A stretch of DNA of 64,000 nt, from assembly GCA_019918135.1 (NCBI GenBank), contig WBZZ01001686.1:1-64000 (forward strand), read 5' to 3'. The first letter of the stretch is position 1, and every line of letters begins with the position of its first letter. This DNA is from Paulinella micropora (Eukaryota > Cercozoa > Imbricatea > Euglyphida > Paulinellidae). Positions 42,792 to 54,699 of this stretch are shown here, one piece after another. The notes below the pieces were generated by a model, which saw nothing but the letters and a program-made list of their open reading frames with translations, ran no database searches and was not told the DNA's origin. A program made the position numbers and the translations under genes.

Positions 42792-43103
42792 TCAGTTCGC
42801 GTTTTGAGATACGACTGCAGCTAGATTAGCGGTAGGATTAGATTTGCTATGTATCTGCCGCACCTGCCCTCCCATAGTGCGTTCGTCAGGCACAGTCCAT
42901 ATATTGCGTAGGCTACCTATCTCTTTCATAGTTGCAATGATATGCTCAACTGCATGGAAAACATAGGCATGATCAGTTGGAGGTAAGTTAGCTAGTACTA
43001 GCCTGCGTATATCTCTTTCCTTCACCTTCAACTCCTCTACATACTGACCTGTTATGATTATGGAGCCCTCACTACCGAACTTACTGTCGATCAACCACCG
43101 CAA
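42792..43103 (-). CDS. Unrecognised 103-aa frame, perhaps a gag fragment
   Basis: The peptide (VKERDIRRLVLANLPPTDHAYVFHAVEHII) has the helical, LP-containing style of copia gag proteins but is too short to be sure. It abuts an LTR-element pol fragment on the opposite strand. Confidence 0.25.
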   Translation of the reverse strand: MRWLIDSKFGSEGSIIITGQYVEELKVKERDIRRLVLANLPPTDHAYVFHAVEHIIATMKEIGSLRNIWTVPDERTMGGQVRQIHSKSNPTANLAAVVSQNAN

Positions 43104-43947
43104 TGACTAAGTCTGGCTCGACAACCGTCCAGACATCGGACCAACTCGACACTCTCCGGCTATCCCGGATTGCTGTCACGGAGTATGTCAAGGACGCTTC
43201 CTTCACGCGCAAGGCTGCCAACGAACAGAAGAACAAGCAACGGCGACGCAAGCTACCCGATCGGAAGGTAGGTGACCGAGTCACCGTCTACCGCCCCAAG
43301 CAATCCACCAAAGGTGTTCCCGCCTCCTCCGTTCTTCAACACGACGGCCCGTACATTATATTGGAAAAACCATCCAATGCAATAACACTTTTCGCCTCCG
43401 ACACGAGCACACCAACAAGGTCCTCCGCAAAATCGACATCGCACACCTTTAAGTTAGCCCCTACACGGCCCCAACCGACTTGGCTCAGACCATCGACCCG
43501 GTCCAGGATCAGGAACACAATGACGACAAGAAGGACTACGCTGTTGGTGAGGTGATAGCCTTCATCGACGATGGCTTGCTCAAGTTAGGAATGATAATGG
43601 ACGAAGACCCCGCGGACGATCGCGACGACTTCCGTGTCCACCAGCTCGGCATCACTTCGCTATCCAACATGCAGTACCGCCCAGTCTACGTAAAGCCGAT
43701 CACACATCCGGACGGCACTATCACGGAAGGACGAACGCATCTCCAATGGACGAAGCCTCTCAACTCCTGGAAGAAGTTGACACTCGACAGCGAGAATGAT
43801 CAGGTCGTACATCGGGATATCCAGTTCAAGCCAAGTTCCAACTTCAGGAATAAGGGCTACATCATTCTCGACCAACTAAAACGTTTACGCAAGCCTTACA
43901 ACGGTAAGAAGTACGATTTTCACGTCTTCAAGATGAAATCGAAGTAG
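43103..43947 (+). mobile_element. LTR-element pol 3' fragment (integrase C-terminal end), broken
   Basis: The region holds the basic DNA-binding end of an integrase (RKLPDRKVGDRVTVYRP, then HDGPYIIL), the GPY/F-type layout of Ty3/Gypsy-like elements. A ~150-aa downstream frame follows with AVGEVIAFIDDGLLKLGMI. It is an old fragment with more than one break. No LTR was assigned with confidence. Confidence 0.55.
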
Positions 43948-43971
43948 ACTCTCAAGTGGTTTTTGTTTTTG

Positions 43972-44033
43972 GATTCCCGACGGACTCTATCTCCTTTCCC
44001 ACGATCCCGACGGACTCTATCTCCTTTCCCACT
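43972..44033 (+). repeat. 30-bp tandem duplication
   Basis: GACGGACTCTATCTCCTTTC and its flanks occur twice in a row. The remaining DNA to 44,658 shows no gene. Confidence 0.8.
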
Positions 44034-44658
44034 TGACATTCCACCCAGCAAGTTAATATTTTCTACAGGCTTGTACGATAGTCATATTCACATATTTTGA
44101 ATAGGCAGTCAGCTAAGGCAGGTCACACAATGCTATTACCGCTTTGAACACGTAGTGATAGTGTTGGCCCTACGCTCCTCTCATAATGTATGTTTGGGTA
44201 CACCATATCCGTCCTGCCTCTGCATGTTGATACTACCTTGATCACTGCGCTGACACATATACGCACGCACATATCGCGCATTGATCTACACTGCAATCTT
44301 TTTGATTCATTTTCTTTTTATACTTATTCACATATCAATTGGTCAATCATCTGTTACGGTTCGTTTCGATCGCAACTCCAACCTACCGTTCATGATGGTC
44401 TGGGGGGGGGAGAGAGAGTTATCGGAATGAATACCGTACCGGACCGAAACATTAATATTGTGTTAAACTTTCTTCAAGTTTTTACTTCAAGTTTACACTT
44501 CTATTTTTAGTTCCGTTACTTCACTGATTTTTCCATTTATTTATCAACTGTCATAACTTGTAGAATAGTTGTTACGTTTTCAACTGCCGTTAACAGATCA
44601 ATTTATTTCCCTTTACCGGTTAGCTTTTTAGAAAATGTTAACTATTGCCTTTTTTCCC

Positions 44659-44854
44659 TGTTAGGCTACCGTACTAAACCGGAGTCAAAGCTAAGTAGAT
44701 CGTCTGCAAGTTAAACTTAATTAGAAGAACGTGCCAAGACAAAGAGCGGGAACGTCTTAGGCCGGACACACGTAATGGCTCTAACGACACGCATAACATG
44801 TGCCGGCCCGTACTGTACATGTCTAACCTAATTAATATATTAATAGGTCTAACA
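44659..44854 (-). repeat. 3' LTR of copia element 1 (196 bp)
   Basis: The ends are TGTTAG...CTAACA, a perfect 6-bp inverted repeat with the canonical TG/CA. A purine-rich tract on the minus strand (GCTCCAGGGAGAG) abuts it at 44,855, as a polypurine tract should. Confidence 0.85.
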
Positions 44855-45905
44855 CTCTCCCTGGAGCAAGGTTAATTATTAAAATTAACTGCAGGTCCTA
44901 TTAGCTATTCTGTGAAAGTTATAAAAGCACAGACTCAAAACATACTCTTAAAAGTCTTACCCTCACTCTCTCCAAGAGATAATGTCGACGGTGGCTACCC
45001 GACTTGCTGGGGCAAGTGTGTATCAGCTGGACTACACACAGGGCAGCGCCCCCCAATCAAGTCAGGCCTAATCGACGAGAAGAAGATTATGGCCTACTCA
45101 CACCTTATCCTATGTTATGAGTGGTGGTAAAGTAAACATGTAATACAGGCATAGCATAATCAAGTTACATATATAGCATCGGTATATGCGGTATACAAGA
45201 TGATCCGAACATACAGATAATATATGAAGTGAACCTGACTGTACTTGCTAATCTACCATGAAATGTGACCTATCTGAACTATTAATTATTCTACTACTCG
45301 GTAGTATAGATTATAAAATTTGTGAGCGCTTCCCGTAGAGGGGTAACAAAGAATGACAAAAGTAATATGATGTTTAGGACAAATACAAATATCTGTAATT
45401 ATTGGCTGGTCTGGTACAATCCAGGTTGGCTGCCGAGGCCTTTCAAGACATACAGAATTGTAGTCTGATAAATCGCCCTCCGACCAACAACTGCGACCTC
45501 CAACTTAGCCTCTTAGATGTTTGTATGTATATAAATATAATAATACTAGTAATAATACAAAGCGGTCACGGGAGGGGCGCGAACGTGCGAGAGAATGCCA
45601 TTATGTGGCGAGTGCGCGAGTTGGGGCACTCGCGGGAGAGAGAGCAAATAGGCGACAAAACGCCAAAGTCCGGATTACGCCCTTATCATCTCGCCCGCCG
45701 CGAGCCGTTCGGACCACCTATGAGTGTAATAGGGAGGCAAGTATCTGGAAGCGAGGGTCCTCTGGTTGGCGCTGATACGTCCTTTGTCCCTAGCTCTCAG
45801 ACTACTTTCTCCCTAAGACAATTGATAGATGCGTATGCGGAAAATTAATAACTTATATATACCGAGGTTATATCGTGTTCAGAAAAGTAAATCTTATGGG
45901 TAGAT
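44855..45905 (-). other. Non-coding 3' spacer of copia element 1
   Basis: No gene is supported. The phrase GCGCTTCCCGTAG near 45,328 recurs near 52,380, at the equivalent place in element 2, which suggests a shared functional 3' element. Confidence 0.5.
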
Positions 45906-46760
45906 TCAATATGCAAATTGATCGGGTTTCATCCCAATACGAGCACGACCCTCCCTGTCCAGCAAGACGGAAATTTTCTTAGCCAGATAAATAAATTTCT
46001 CAACCGTGAAATGTATGTTGGTAAATATGTCCGCGATATTTTCCTCAGTTGGTACTCGAAATAATTTGACTATCCAATCCTTAACGAGTTTTGCAAGTAG
46101 ATGATACCTTACCTCAATATGCTTGGTACGGACCTCCCCTAACCCCCTCTCAGACAACAATACCGTCCCTTCGTTATCTTCGAAGAGAGGGGTGGGGCCC
46201 TTGAGATTGATTCCGATATCCCTTACAGATTGCAATATCGCGAGAAGTTCTCTTACTACCTCGTTAGCTGATACCGTTTCGGATTCCAACGTGGATTGAG
46301 ATATGACAGATTGCAGTTTTGAGAACCAAGCCACCGGGGTCCTATTGAATAAATAAATATACCCGGACCGAGACTTTCGCGAAACTTTATCTCCTGCAAA
46401 ATCGGAGTCCACAAACCCCACCAACGGATTTTCCGAGATTATCCTATCGACGTTAGCGATGATTGGTACGCTGAAAGCTTCCATCCCGGGAATTCCAGAC
46501 TTTTCTATGGCTTCGTTCATTGCATTTGCCGCGGCGCATGATCCATGGTTAGGTTTCCAGTCCTCGGGGTTTTTTGGGGCGGAGAAACAAGATTCTAATA
46601 GTTTCCTAAGATTCTTATCTCCCATCCGGAAAAACAACGCCCTTGGTGTCAATAACCACAGGAACATGCGATGCGCCATCGCATATGATGTGTCGGGATT
46701 GGGAACTTGGGCTTTGGCAGCAATACTCAACGGGCAAATAAGGAGGGGCCTCGTATGCAC
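45906..46760 (-). pseudogene. Copia element 1 RNase H region
   Basis: Copia-type RNase H is recognisable by GFVDSDFAGDKVSRKSRSGY, FNRTPVAWFSKLQ, STLESETVSANEVVREL and a KHIEVRYH motif. It degrades the RNA strand during reverse transcription. The region upstream includes the end of the reverse transcriptase connection domain. Confidence 0.85.
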
Positions 46761-46783
46761 GGCTAAGAAGATGAGGATACCTA

Positions 46784-47798
46784 TTAGGCATTAAGACTTA
46801 GGTCATACTTCAATAGCCGGTGGCCCTTTTTGAGAGGTGCAGGGTTTTCAGATGTGAACGGGGTTTTAGCGGGTACTTCGTTCATATACACTAATTCGTT
46901 CAAAATAAAAAGTTCGTATTTGCGTTGGTGTAACGCAATCCCTTTCTCAGTTTGAACAATCTGGATATTTTTGAACTCTGTGGCTTTACCCAGATCTTTG
47001 CATCTGAATCCCTTTTTCTCAAAGTGTGCGACCATCTTAAGATGTTCAGACCTAGTCGCAGCGTGGCATCTGTCATCGACATGGAAGGATAGAAGTTGTG
47101 TGGTTTTGAGACTGCTCCCATGTCTTATGAAGGAAGCTCTATCGAGCGTAAAGGTTCTGAACTCAAGTTCCCCCGTGAGCTCCCAGTACAACATATCGTA
47201 CAACAACCGACCAGATTCCGGGTGGCCGTATAAGGCCTCCTTTAAAAGCCAAACGTAATCCTCCACTTGGAATTCGGGCGGTGGTCTTACATAAATGTTG
47301 TACGGGATTCTAGCGTGGAGATAGGCCGTGGTAAAATCGATCAACCATAAGTCGATCCCAAAACTTGCAGCGTAAGCTATCATGAGTAAAATCATCCGAT
47401 GTTGAGCGGTAGGGGAGTAAGTCTTTCTAGGGTCATACTGAGCGTATACATTCAAAAGGTCCTCTCAAGGTAATTCGGGCCTTATGAAACTCATCTAGCG
47501 TACCCTGTTGTTTAACGGTGTTTATCCATTTTACCGGAATGATTGGTGTCCCGGACATTCTAACTTCCTTTTCCTTGCGCCAAACAAAATCCTTAAGCTC
47601 TTTCAGCTGCTCGAACTCTTTCTGCCGAGCTTGCTTACGGTCTTTCGGTTTTTGTATCACCGGGAATTCCGGAAATTTCTCACTGACAAGGCAATATTCT
47701 GCACGTTCTTCTCGGGCGCATACCGTGACATGTGCGCTCCTGGTCCTTCCCGAGATAATGTTTTCCCCTGAAATTCGCCTTGTTAATGCGATCGCCAA
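46784..47798 (-). pseudogene. Copia element 1 reverse transcriptase region
   Basis: Recognisable motifs are LIDFTTAYLHARIPYNIYV (palm motif A) and SFHVDDRCHAA (the catalytic DD box). The upstream part holds MSGTPIIPVKWINTVKQQG, typical of the start of copia RT. Broken copy. Confidence 0.85.
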
Positions 47799-48726
47799 TT
47801 GGAGCTGTGTTCAGCCCTTTGCTCCGCCACCCTTTCCCTCTCACCCTCGACAAACGCAAATTCTGACGTAGTATCAAAGTTTAGGCCACCCGCATTGCGT
47901 CTTCACTTTGATTCTCGTCGTCATTTGGGGTGGTTGATTGGGGTGGTGGTTTTGCCGGAGTATGAGCAACGGCATACTTGAGAATTTCCGTATCAATCAC
48001 TTTGTCGGTAACCCCGTCATCAAAGAGGACCGCGTGTGTGCCGGGAAACGTTTGGTTTTACGGACAACTGGGGCAGCGGGTGCAGAAACCGTTCCTTTGC
48101 GAACCACAGTTTGCCAATTATCCCCGTAAGTTTGTTTTGCCCATCCCTCTCCCCACGTTTTAGCAGAAATTTCCATATATATCCCGGACAAATCTCGTCT
48201 CTCTTTGATTTTATGTTTCTTTTTTGTGACTTTCGCCTCCCCCTGATCCCTACTGGGCCTAGGGGCCATAACTTTCGGAGTCGGAGGTACAAGGGGTGGT
48301 GGGTCAGTTCTGTCCTCCCTGACTTCCACTGCCTTAGAATCGCCGTTCCCTGTATTGGGATCATTGGGGGGCGCCTTGTGGGGGCGATCCGGATGATAGA
48401 CCCCCGGTTGGGGAAGTGTCTCCCCCAGTCGGAAATACCTCTACCGAGATCTCCCCTGAAGCATTACCTTGACTTTCCGGGTGTTGTGGGGTTTGTTGGG
48501 GTTCGGGAGGGGGCAAATGCCATTTCACCGAAAACATCTCTTCAGAGGCGTTTGTTCCTGCTAGAGATTTAGATGCCTCCCGCTTCCCCAATTTCCAGAC
48601 ATCGAACACGACATCACGAATATTACCGTATATTTTCCTTGCAACTGGATCATACACCCGATAATATCCGGTATTCCGTTCGTACCGAGAAATATTACTC
48701 TCTTTCCCCTCTCGCCTTTCCCCCTC

Positions 48727-49263
48727 TTAGCATCCAGTTTCATAAAAGCCAATGCATCCTATAGGTCTGAGGTGATGCAGCATGGGTTTACGTTTGTGGA
48801 TGACCTCGTAGGGGGATTTCCCTTTGAAGGGTCCATGAGCGATGGGCAAGAGATTGCCGAAATACGTCGCGGCTTTCTCTGCTTCCACCCACATAGAAGG
48901 TGGAAGTTCGGCGTCGCTAAGGATAGCCCTGGCGGGCCGATCATTGGTTTGGTGGGATCTCTCTACCTTACTAGCGACGACCTGTTTCTCACCTGTCGGG
49001 GCTTCGAGAAAGACCGGCTGATTCACGTCAAACCACTCTTTGAACTCTTTATACATGCCGTACTCTTGGTCGCAAGTAATGAACTTGACTTTCTTTCCCG
49101 AGTGTCTCTCAAAGAAAGCAATAGCCTTGAGAAAACAAGGGAAGAATTCACTCTTGTGACGCAAATAGTAATCAAGTTCAAAGTTGGACGCTAAGCAGTT
49201 AACGGTAAATTTATATCGCTTACCGTCCCATGATATCGTATTCCACCAACCCTGGGTATCCAT
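48727..49263 (-). pseudogene. Copia element 1 integrase region
   Basis: The frame shows a copia integrase core: MDTQGWWNTISWDGKRY, KFITCDQEYG (second acidic residue), VERSHQTNDRPARAIL (third acidic), and the copia-specific KSPYEVIHKRKPMLHHLRPIG. The region 47.9-48.7 kb holds the integrase C-terminal spacer with Pro-rich sequence. The region 49.3-49.9 kb is a protease-side stretch I cannot assign precisely. Confidence 0.8.
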
Positions 49264-50081
49264 GGAGATGTGGATCCCGGGTCGGTGCTCTACGATATGA
49301 TGGTTCCTTTTGAAGTGTGGTGTCCTTTTTTATTTCATTCCGCAAACACCACTCACACTTCATTATGCGTTCTCTCCACTCTTTCCTACTATCTTTACTC
49401 TCATATACTTAGCCATTCTTTCCATGGCCCTCTGTGCTTACACATGCGGTGAAATACGGTGGGGTGTATGTTTTCATAGTAGTGGGGACGGACAACAGGG
49501 CACAACACCTTATCATCCTCCACCTCTTGCCCCATTTCTCGCTGCCCCCCAAACTCCACGAGCACCGGACACCCGTGGCAGGCACTGTTGCCTCACACTG
49601 CTTACCACTACTGACATGACAACTATCCTTACGTACCGGTTTGCCGTGGAGGTTGAGGGGTGGGCCACCTACCTCACGTATGTGTATGGGATGCAGCCCT
49701 TTCAAGAGTATTTTTACGTAACCTGCCCTGGTACGTCTGAGTGCCCAGTTCTCTTCCAGTGGTATGATCTGGTTAAGAGGGGTGGGGTCGCCAGCCATAT
49801 CAACAGAGGTCAAAAACTTATTCTCGTGAAGGGGTGGGATACTAGTTGGGCGAGTGTGTGTGGAGGCGATTTGCATTAAAGATGATGCATGCTTGTCCTC
49901 ATCTCCCCCTCGCACACTGCTCTCTCGCCTGACTCTGAGTCTGACTCAGAAGAAGGCTCAAGGTTATCTGGTAAACTTGGGTCTTCTTCTTCGTCATTCT
50001 CTGAAGAGGAAGAAGAGGAAGAGGAAGGGGACTCAGCATTCAAGCTTATCATCTTCTTCTTCTTAATGAAATCAGATGCTT

Positions 50082-50160
50082 TCAGCTTTTTTCTCTCCTT
50101 CTTCTTCTTCTTCTTCTTCTTCTTCTTCTTCTTCTTCTTCTTCTTCTTCTTCTTCTTCTT

Positions 50161-50193
<33 letters not shown>

Positions 50194-51415
50194 CCTTGTC
50201 TCCTCTCTCTTGTCCTGTCTGTCTTCTCAGACTGCCTGTCCTTTTCCTTCTCTCTCACATGTCCTTTATCAGACACCCTAGCTCGTCTTCTAATAGGACA
50301 CTTTAATGGACCATGTCCATCTTTAGGACAGTCAGTCAGTTGACATTTGACAAAACAGAAAGCAATCCTATGGTCGGGGGAGAGACAGTTCCAACACACG
50401 CCTTCCTCTCCCCCTTCCTGAGTGCTAGCTCCTGTCTGAGGTAATTTGGGGTTCCTTTTGCTCTTAGTTGCCCCTACCAAATTGATAGTGATAGGGTCAG
50501 ACTTAGAGCTTCCGGAACCGTATAGCTTACGTAACTTACCCTGAGAGACATGATCTTGAGGAAGTTGCTCTATGACCTTTAGGAACTCTTCAAAGTTAGG
50601 TCTCTGATCAGGGAGTAAAGCTTGCCAGGTATTTTGATGGTACCTCTTAAAAGGTTGCATGTGTTTGAGCTTCCTCATGATCATATCGGTCTTCATGATC
50701 TCAGGAATCACACCCATCAACTTTTCCTGCTTCTTCAAAAGGGTAGTGTAGTTAGCTAGCCAAGCACTTACCTCACTGGGTTCCTTTGGGTAAGAATGAT
50801 AGACTGCTTCTTGGTCGTCTTCAAACTTTATGAGGTCAAGCCCCCATAATGTTTCTTGAGGGCCAAGAAGCAGGCTAACCCATCGGTTCCCCCCTGTCTC
50901 ATAATAGCCATCACTTTCCTATCATGAGCACAAGTTTGAAATAAGAAAGCATAGAGGAGTCTATTCAAACTTGCTTTCTTTTCTTTTTTCTGTTGCTCAT
51001 AATACTGATCACTGAATCTTAATGCAAATAGCGGCTTGGGCTTGTTCCTCCCAGTCGCCATTGGCATCTCAGATTTTTGTTCCGTAGATATGATGGTTAG
51101 CGATTCAGCAGATGCATCTCTATCCTCCTCTTTCTTGACCTTAGCTTCTGCTTCTTCTTGTTCACCTGTTCCTTCTTCTTCCTCTCCTTTAGGTGATTTA
51201 AAGGGTGCGTTGGTAGGGGAGTCAGGAGGAATATAAATAGATAGCGGTTTAGCTAAGGCATGAGTCTGGAAACCCGGTATCAATGATAGGACTTCTGGGT
51301 GCATGACACCTATTAAAGATATAAAGGTGTATTCCCACAGCTCCCATTCTTTCCCATGATCATACTTAGGCGTTTCCAGCCTCATTTTGACTAGGTCAGA
51401 GTTATGAGATGCCAT
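50082..51415 (-). pseudogene. Copia element 1 gag region with CCHC zinc knuckle
   Basis: The N-terminal gag part (50,828-51,415) has YDHGKEWELWEYTF and a helical capsid-like region. The C-terminal part (50,082-50,738) carries the knuckle CWNCLSPDHRIAFC, a perfect C-x2-C-x4-H-x4-C. A (TTC)n run on the plus strand at about 50,097-50,189 gives a poly-Arg translation that is an artefact of the repeat. Confidence 0.75.
50097..50189 (+). repeat. (TTC)n microsatellite within copia element 1
   Basis: About 93 bp of pure TTC. Confidence 0.95.
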
Positions 51416-51535
51416 ATTAGCGTTTCAAAGGGCGGAAGGTAGGAGAAAACCTCGACTGCCAGATTTGCTCTCACTATTTCTAGTGAAGCTATATTAGGAA
51501 GTATTTGCTCGTAATGAACAGTTCGATTGAAATTA

Positions 51536-51672
51536 GGTGGCAGCCTTCCGCACGTTCCACCCCAGGTGTTTGTTGGCAGCCTTCCGCACGTTCCAACAGT
51601 TCACCTGATTTGGTGACAGCCTTCCGCACGTCACCAGTTCGTTTGTTCTGTGGTAGCCTTCCACACACCACG
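51536..51672. repeat. Four tandem hairpins with conserved loop and differing stems
   Basis: Plus-strand hairpins lie at 51,536-51,561 (GGTGG/CCACC), 51,571-51,598 (TGTTGG/CCAACA), 51,611-51,636 (TGGTGAC/GTCACCA) and 51,649-51,672 (GTGGT/ACCAC). All four enclose AGCCTTCCGCAC or the one-base variant AGCCTTCCACAC. Stems change together on both arms while the loop stays fixed, the signature of a conserved RNA or DNA structure. They lie in the leader between the primer site and gag of copia element 1. Confidence 0.8.
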
Positions 51673-51733
51673 AAAAACGCTGAAAAATAGAATACGTGAA
51701 TAAAGTTTATCAGACTTTACGTTCATGCCTCAA

Positions 51734-51745
51734 GGCTTCATAACC
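51734..51745 (-). promoter_or_regulatory. Primer-binding site of copia element 1 (half-tRNA type)
   Basis: GGCTTCATAACC on the plus strand touches the 5' LTR. It resembles the anticodon arm of initiator tRNA-Met (GGCTCATAACC) and not a tRNA 3' end. Drosophila copia and yeast Ty5 are known to prime from that region. Confidence 0.6.
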
Positions 51746-51887
51746 TGTTAGGCTACCGTACTAAGCCGGAGTCAAAGCTAACTAGATCGTCTGCAAGTTA
51801 AACTTTATTAGAAGAACGCGCCAAGTCAAAGAGCGGGAACGTATTAGGCCGGACACACGTAATGGCTCTAACGACACGCATCACATA
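51746..51887 (-). repeat. 5' LTR of copia element 1, partial
   Basis: This matches the first ~141 bp of the 44,659-44,854 LTR with about seven differences. Homology ends where the LTR of element 2 begins. Confidence 0.85.
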
Positions 51888-52192
51888 CAACGGAATCTAT
51901 CTCTCAAACGCAGAGTTTAAGGAAGCTACCCCGCTAAGGGTAAAGAATAACAGAAGAAAAGACTTTTAATAACTTTGGGTCACACAAAATGTGGTGACCT
52001 TAACAGAATGGTAATATTCATTTGGTTCTAGGCATTCCAGACTATGATTCGCGAATATTCTAGAAAGTGTCCTTGTCAGTAATAAAGGTATTAATAACTA
52101 TCCGGGCTATGAACCTGCCTATGACTAAGACTATCCAAATTACCGGTAAATTGACTAGGTGGAGTAACGGTTATTAATAGCACATTACAACG
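51888..52192 (-). repeat. 3' LTR of copia element 2 (~305 bp)
   Basis: Runs from AACGGAATCTATCTC to CATTACAACG on the plus strand. It is followed by CTCCCCCTTAG, which is a polypurine tract on the minus strand. Confidence 0.9.
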
Positions 52193-52631
52193 CTCCCCCT
52201 TAGTCGCAAGTCATAGGCTATCTAGTGGCCAGTGTGTAATATAAAAAAAATAGTGGTGAGGATCAGTTATGGGTAACCCGAAGGTCATGAACTCCCAATT
52301 TCATCACATCCTCTATGCATGTATATATGTAGTCATGCAGTAACATGTATGAATACGTATGTGTTCAAAAATTTGCAAGCGCTTCCCGTAGGGTAGCAAA
52401 ATCGAAATTTTTTAGATTTCCTATTGTAGGACAGAAAGATGGATAGAAAAGCAGGGGTCAAAAGCCGTCGAGCCGTCGTAGGCTGGATCGCCGACTCGGA
52501 CTACCATGCGAGGCCGGCAGCCGCGAGGCTATCCCCAACTTAAATGCGCAAAACAAAGCTTCTGCAACAAGCAACAAGCTGCACAAAACACTCAAAGCAA
52601 ACATAAGTGAGTGGACATGTAAATCCCGAAA
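52193..52631 (-). other. 3' spacer of copia element 2
   Basis: No gene. It contains the phrase GCGCTTCCCGTAG shared with element 1, and a GC-rich stretch around 52,460-52,540 with repeated GCCGTCG motifs. Confidence 0.5.
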
Positions 52632-53198
52632 TTACTCGATCTTTACTGTAAATTTGTTAAGTAAATACTCGAATTGTTCTTTCGGTAAATATTTTGTCAT
52701 TACATCACCTATCTGCTTCTTCGTACCTACTTTTACAAACTTAATCTCACCGTCTCTCTGTAGGTGGTGCATAAAGACACGTAATTCTAAAGGTAAGTGT
52801 TTAGTTATATTACCTGACATACCCCTCTCTGCCGCTAAGATTGTTTGAGAGTTATCGTCAAATAATTCTATCGGGCTCTTTTGGGCTATGTTTAGTTCTT
52901 GTGCGATGTGTTTTAGCGCAAGTCCCTCTCTAATGCACTCAGTCGCTGCAGAAATTTCAGCATCATTGGAACTTAGGGCGATGCGACTCTGTCGCTTTGA
53001 TAACCATGCAACTAGATCGCTGCCCCATAGGATCACGAATCCAGTGCGGGACTTCCCTGTTTTCTTACAAACTTTGTGAGCCGCGTCGGGCCACATGGAA
53101 AGTTTTGGATAGGTTTGCCCTTCCTGCTCTGACTTAGGCTCATGGTAAGCTAAACCTCGATAAGAGTTAACTAAATGACGAAAGATTCTGCCTAACAT
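52632..53198 (-). pseudogene. Copia element 2 RNase H region
   Basis: Contains PDAAHKVCKKTGKSRTGFVI, LVAWLSKRQSRIALSSNDAE, the KHLPLELRVFMHH helix and a final IGDVMTKYLPKEQFEYL. This is a canonical copia RNase H end. Confidence 0.9.
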
Positions 53199-53311
53199 CG
53201 CATAAAGTTATTCCCTTATGGATAGTCTGCATGACATTTGCCGAATTTAGTGCTTGTTCTATATCGGGTCTTGTCATCTTCACGAGAAATAGCAAACGAC
53301 CAACTAAACTA

Positions 53312-54505
53312 TCAATTGAAAATTTTCGCAAGCTGGCTGATTCTGACAGTTCCGTGAAATGTTCTTGCGACGGGTTTAGCAGAATCGTAACCTACTTCTT
53401 TTAGTATCTGCTGCTGATATTTTTGCTGATGCAAAATTATTTTCCCGTTCGATTGCTCTATCTCTATTGCTTTGAATTCACGGGCTATACCGAGTCTTTT
53501 GAGCGGGAAATGTTTTTCTAATGCGGACGCAAAACGCTCATATGCTTGCTTGTTTGGTGCTGTAAACAACAAGTCATCTACATGAAATATCGCTACTATC
53601 GCTTCTCTTAAAGCTTTATCATTTTCTACAAACATACATAAATCAGAATCTAGCAGTCTAAAACCTAGCTCCTCTAATTTGGGTGCTAATATCTCATACC
53701 ATCTTCTTCCTGCCTGAGGTGCGCCATATAGGGCACCATCTATATGCCATAGCATCCCCTCATGCCCTTCTCTGTCTACACTCTCTGGCGCATATGCATA
53801 AACAGGGTCATTCATACGAGCATTCAGGTATGCATTTTTAAAATCTATGCCGTATAGTTCGTGTTTGTGCCAGGCAGATAGTTTGGCGAGAAATAAAAGT
53901 GAATGGTGCGCGGCGCAAGGAACAAAGAGCTGATCTGGGTTATAGCTAACACCGGGTTCTAACATATATCCCCGTAAAGCTAAACGAGACTTTATGAACT
54001 TTTTCCCGTTCTCATCTAACTTTACTTTGTGAACCCATGTCAATCTAACTACCTTACTAACTCCTGCCTTGCTTGCCTCCTTATGGGGTACCCATGTGTA
54101 TGTGTTAAAGGATTGAAGAGCTTTTAGTTCTGCTTTCATACCTTCTAAAACATCTTTAGCTGTGAAACCTGCCTCTATGACATCTTTGGGTACTCTAACG
54201 TCTACATACAAATAAAAATCACGAATCTCATCTGCCACCATACGGTCATCGCATAAAAACATATTAGCGGGACTTCGCAACGAGTATTCGGGATCTTTAA
54301 CGGAGTATTTGTGGATTTCCGAATTCGACATCCGTTCTTCTTCGTCTTCAAACTTACCTATGTGGGTGGGCTGAGGTCTGTCTCTCACTACGAGTCTATC
54401 TCTGGGGTCACACACTCTGCTGACTACCCCTACCCGTACTATGCTCTCCCATCCCACACCGTACTTTTTCTTCGCCCATCCATCTCCCCATGCACGCACT
54501 GGCAC
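53312..54505 (-). pseudogene. Copia element 2 reverse transcriptase region
   Basis: Contains VRLTWVHKVKLDENGKKFIK, LYGIDFKNAYLNARMNDPVY (motif A), ALYGAPQAGRRWYE and AIFHVDDLLFTA (DD box). Very similar motifs recur in the third copia copy at 63.7-64.0 kb, so the two belong to one lineage. Confidence 0.9.
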
Positions 54506-54699
54506 TCTTACTACCTTACCTATCAGCTCTTGAGCCTCTCTCTTTTCTCTATTGGGCTCATTGCTAGGGGTAAATCTCTCTACTGCCTTGCGCTGCCTTT
54601 TACCGGGGATTATGTTACTCTCCGTTACTTTCTGACTCTGCTCCCATGTTAATCCCTTAGATGGTGATTTCTCTTCGCATGCTCTTCTTTCATGTATTT

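Larger units (their letters stand above)
44659..51887 (-). mobile_element. Ty1/copia LTR element 1 (minus strand), broken
   Basis: A minus-strand copia element with LTR copies at 44,659-44,854 and 51,746-51,887. The second is only partly present because element 2 begins there. Order from the right: 5' LTR, primer site, four-hairpin leader, gag with zinc knuckle, protease/integrase region, reverse transcriptase, RNase H, ~1-kb 3' spacer, 3' LTR. The LTRs share ~95% identity over 141 bp by my count, so the insertion is not recent. Several breaks are present. Confidence 0.85.

Noticed and set aside
49310-49879. 189-aa plus-strand protein
   Set aside because: It lies antisense to copia pol sequence and has no recognisable features. 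The minus-strand reading fits the element better.
51536-51672. CRISPR array
   Set aside because: Only four short hairpins of unequal spacing, no spacers of constant length, no cas genes, and a eukaryotic retroelement context.
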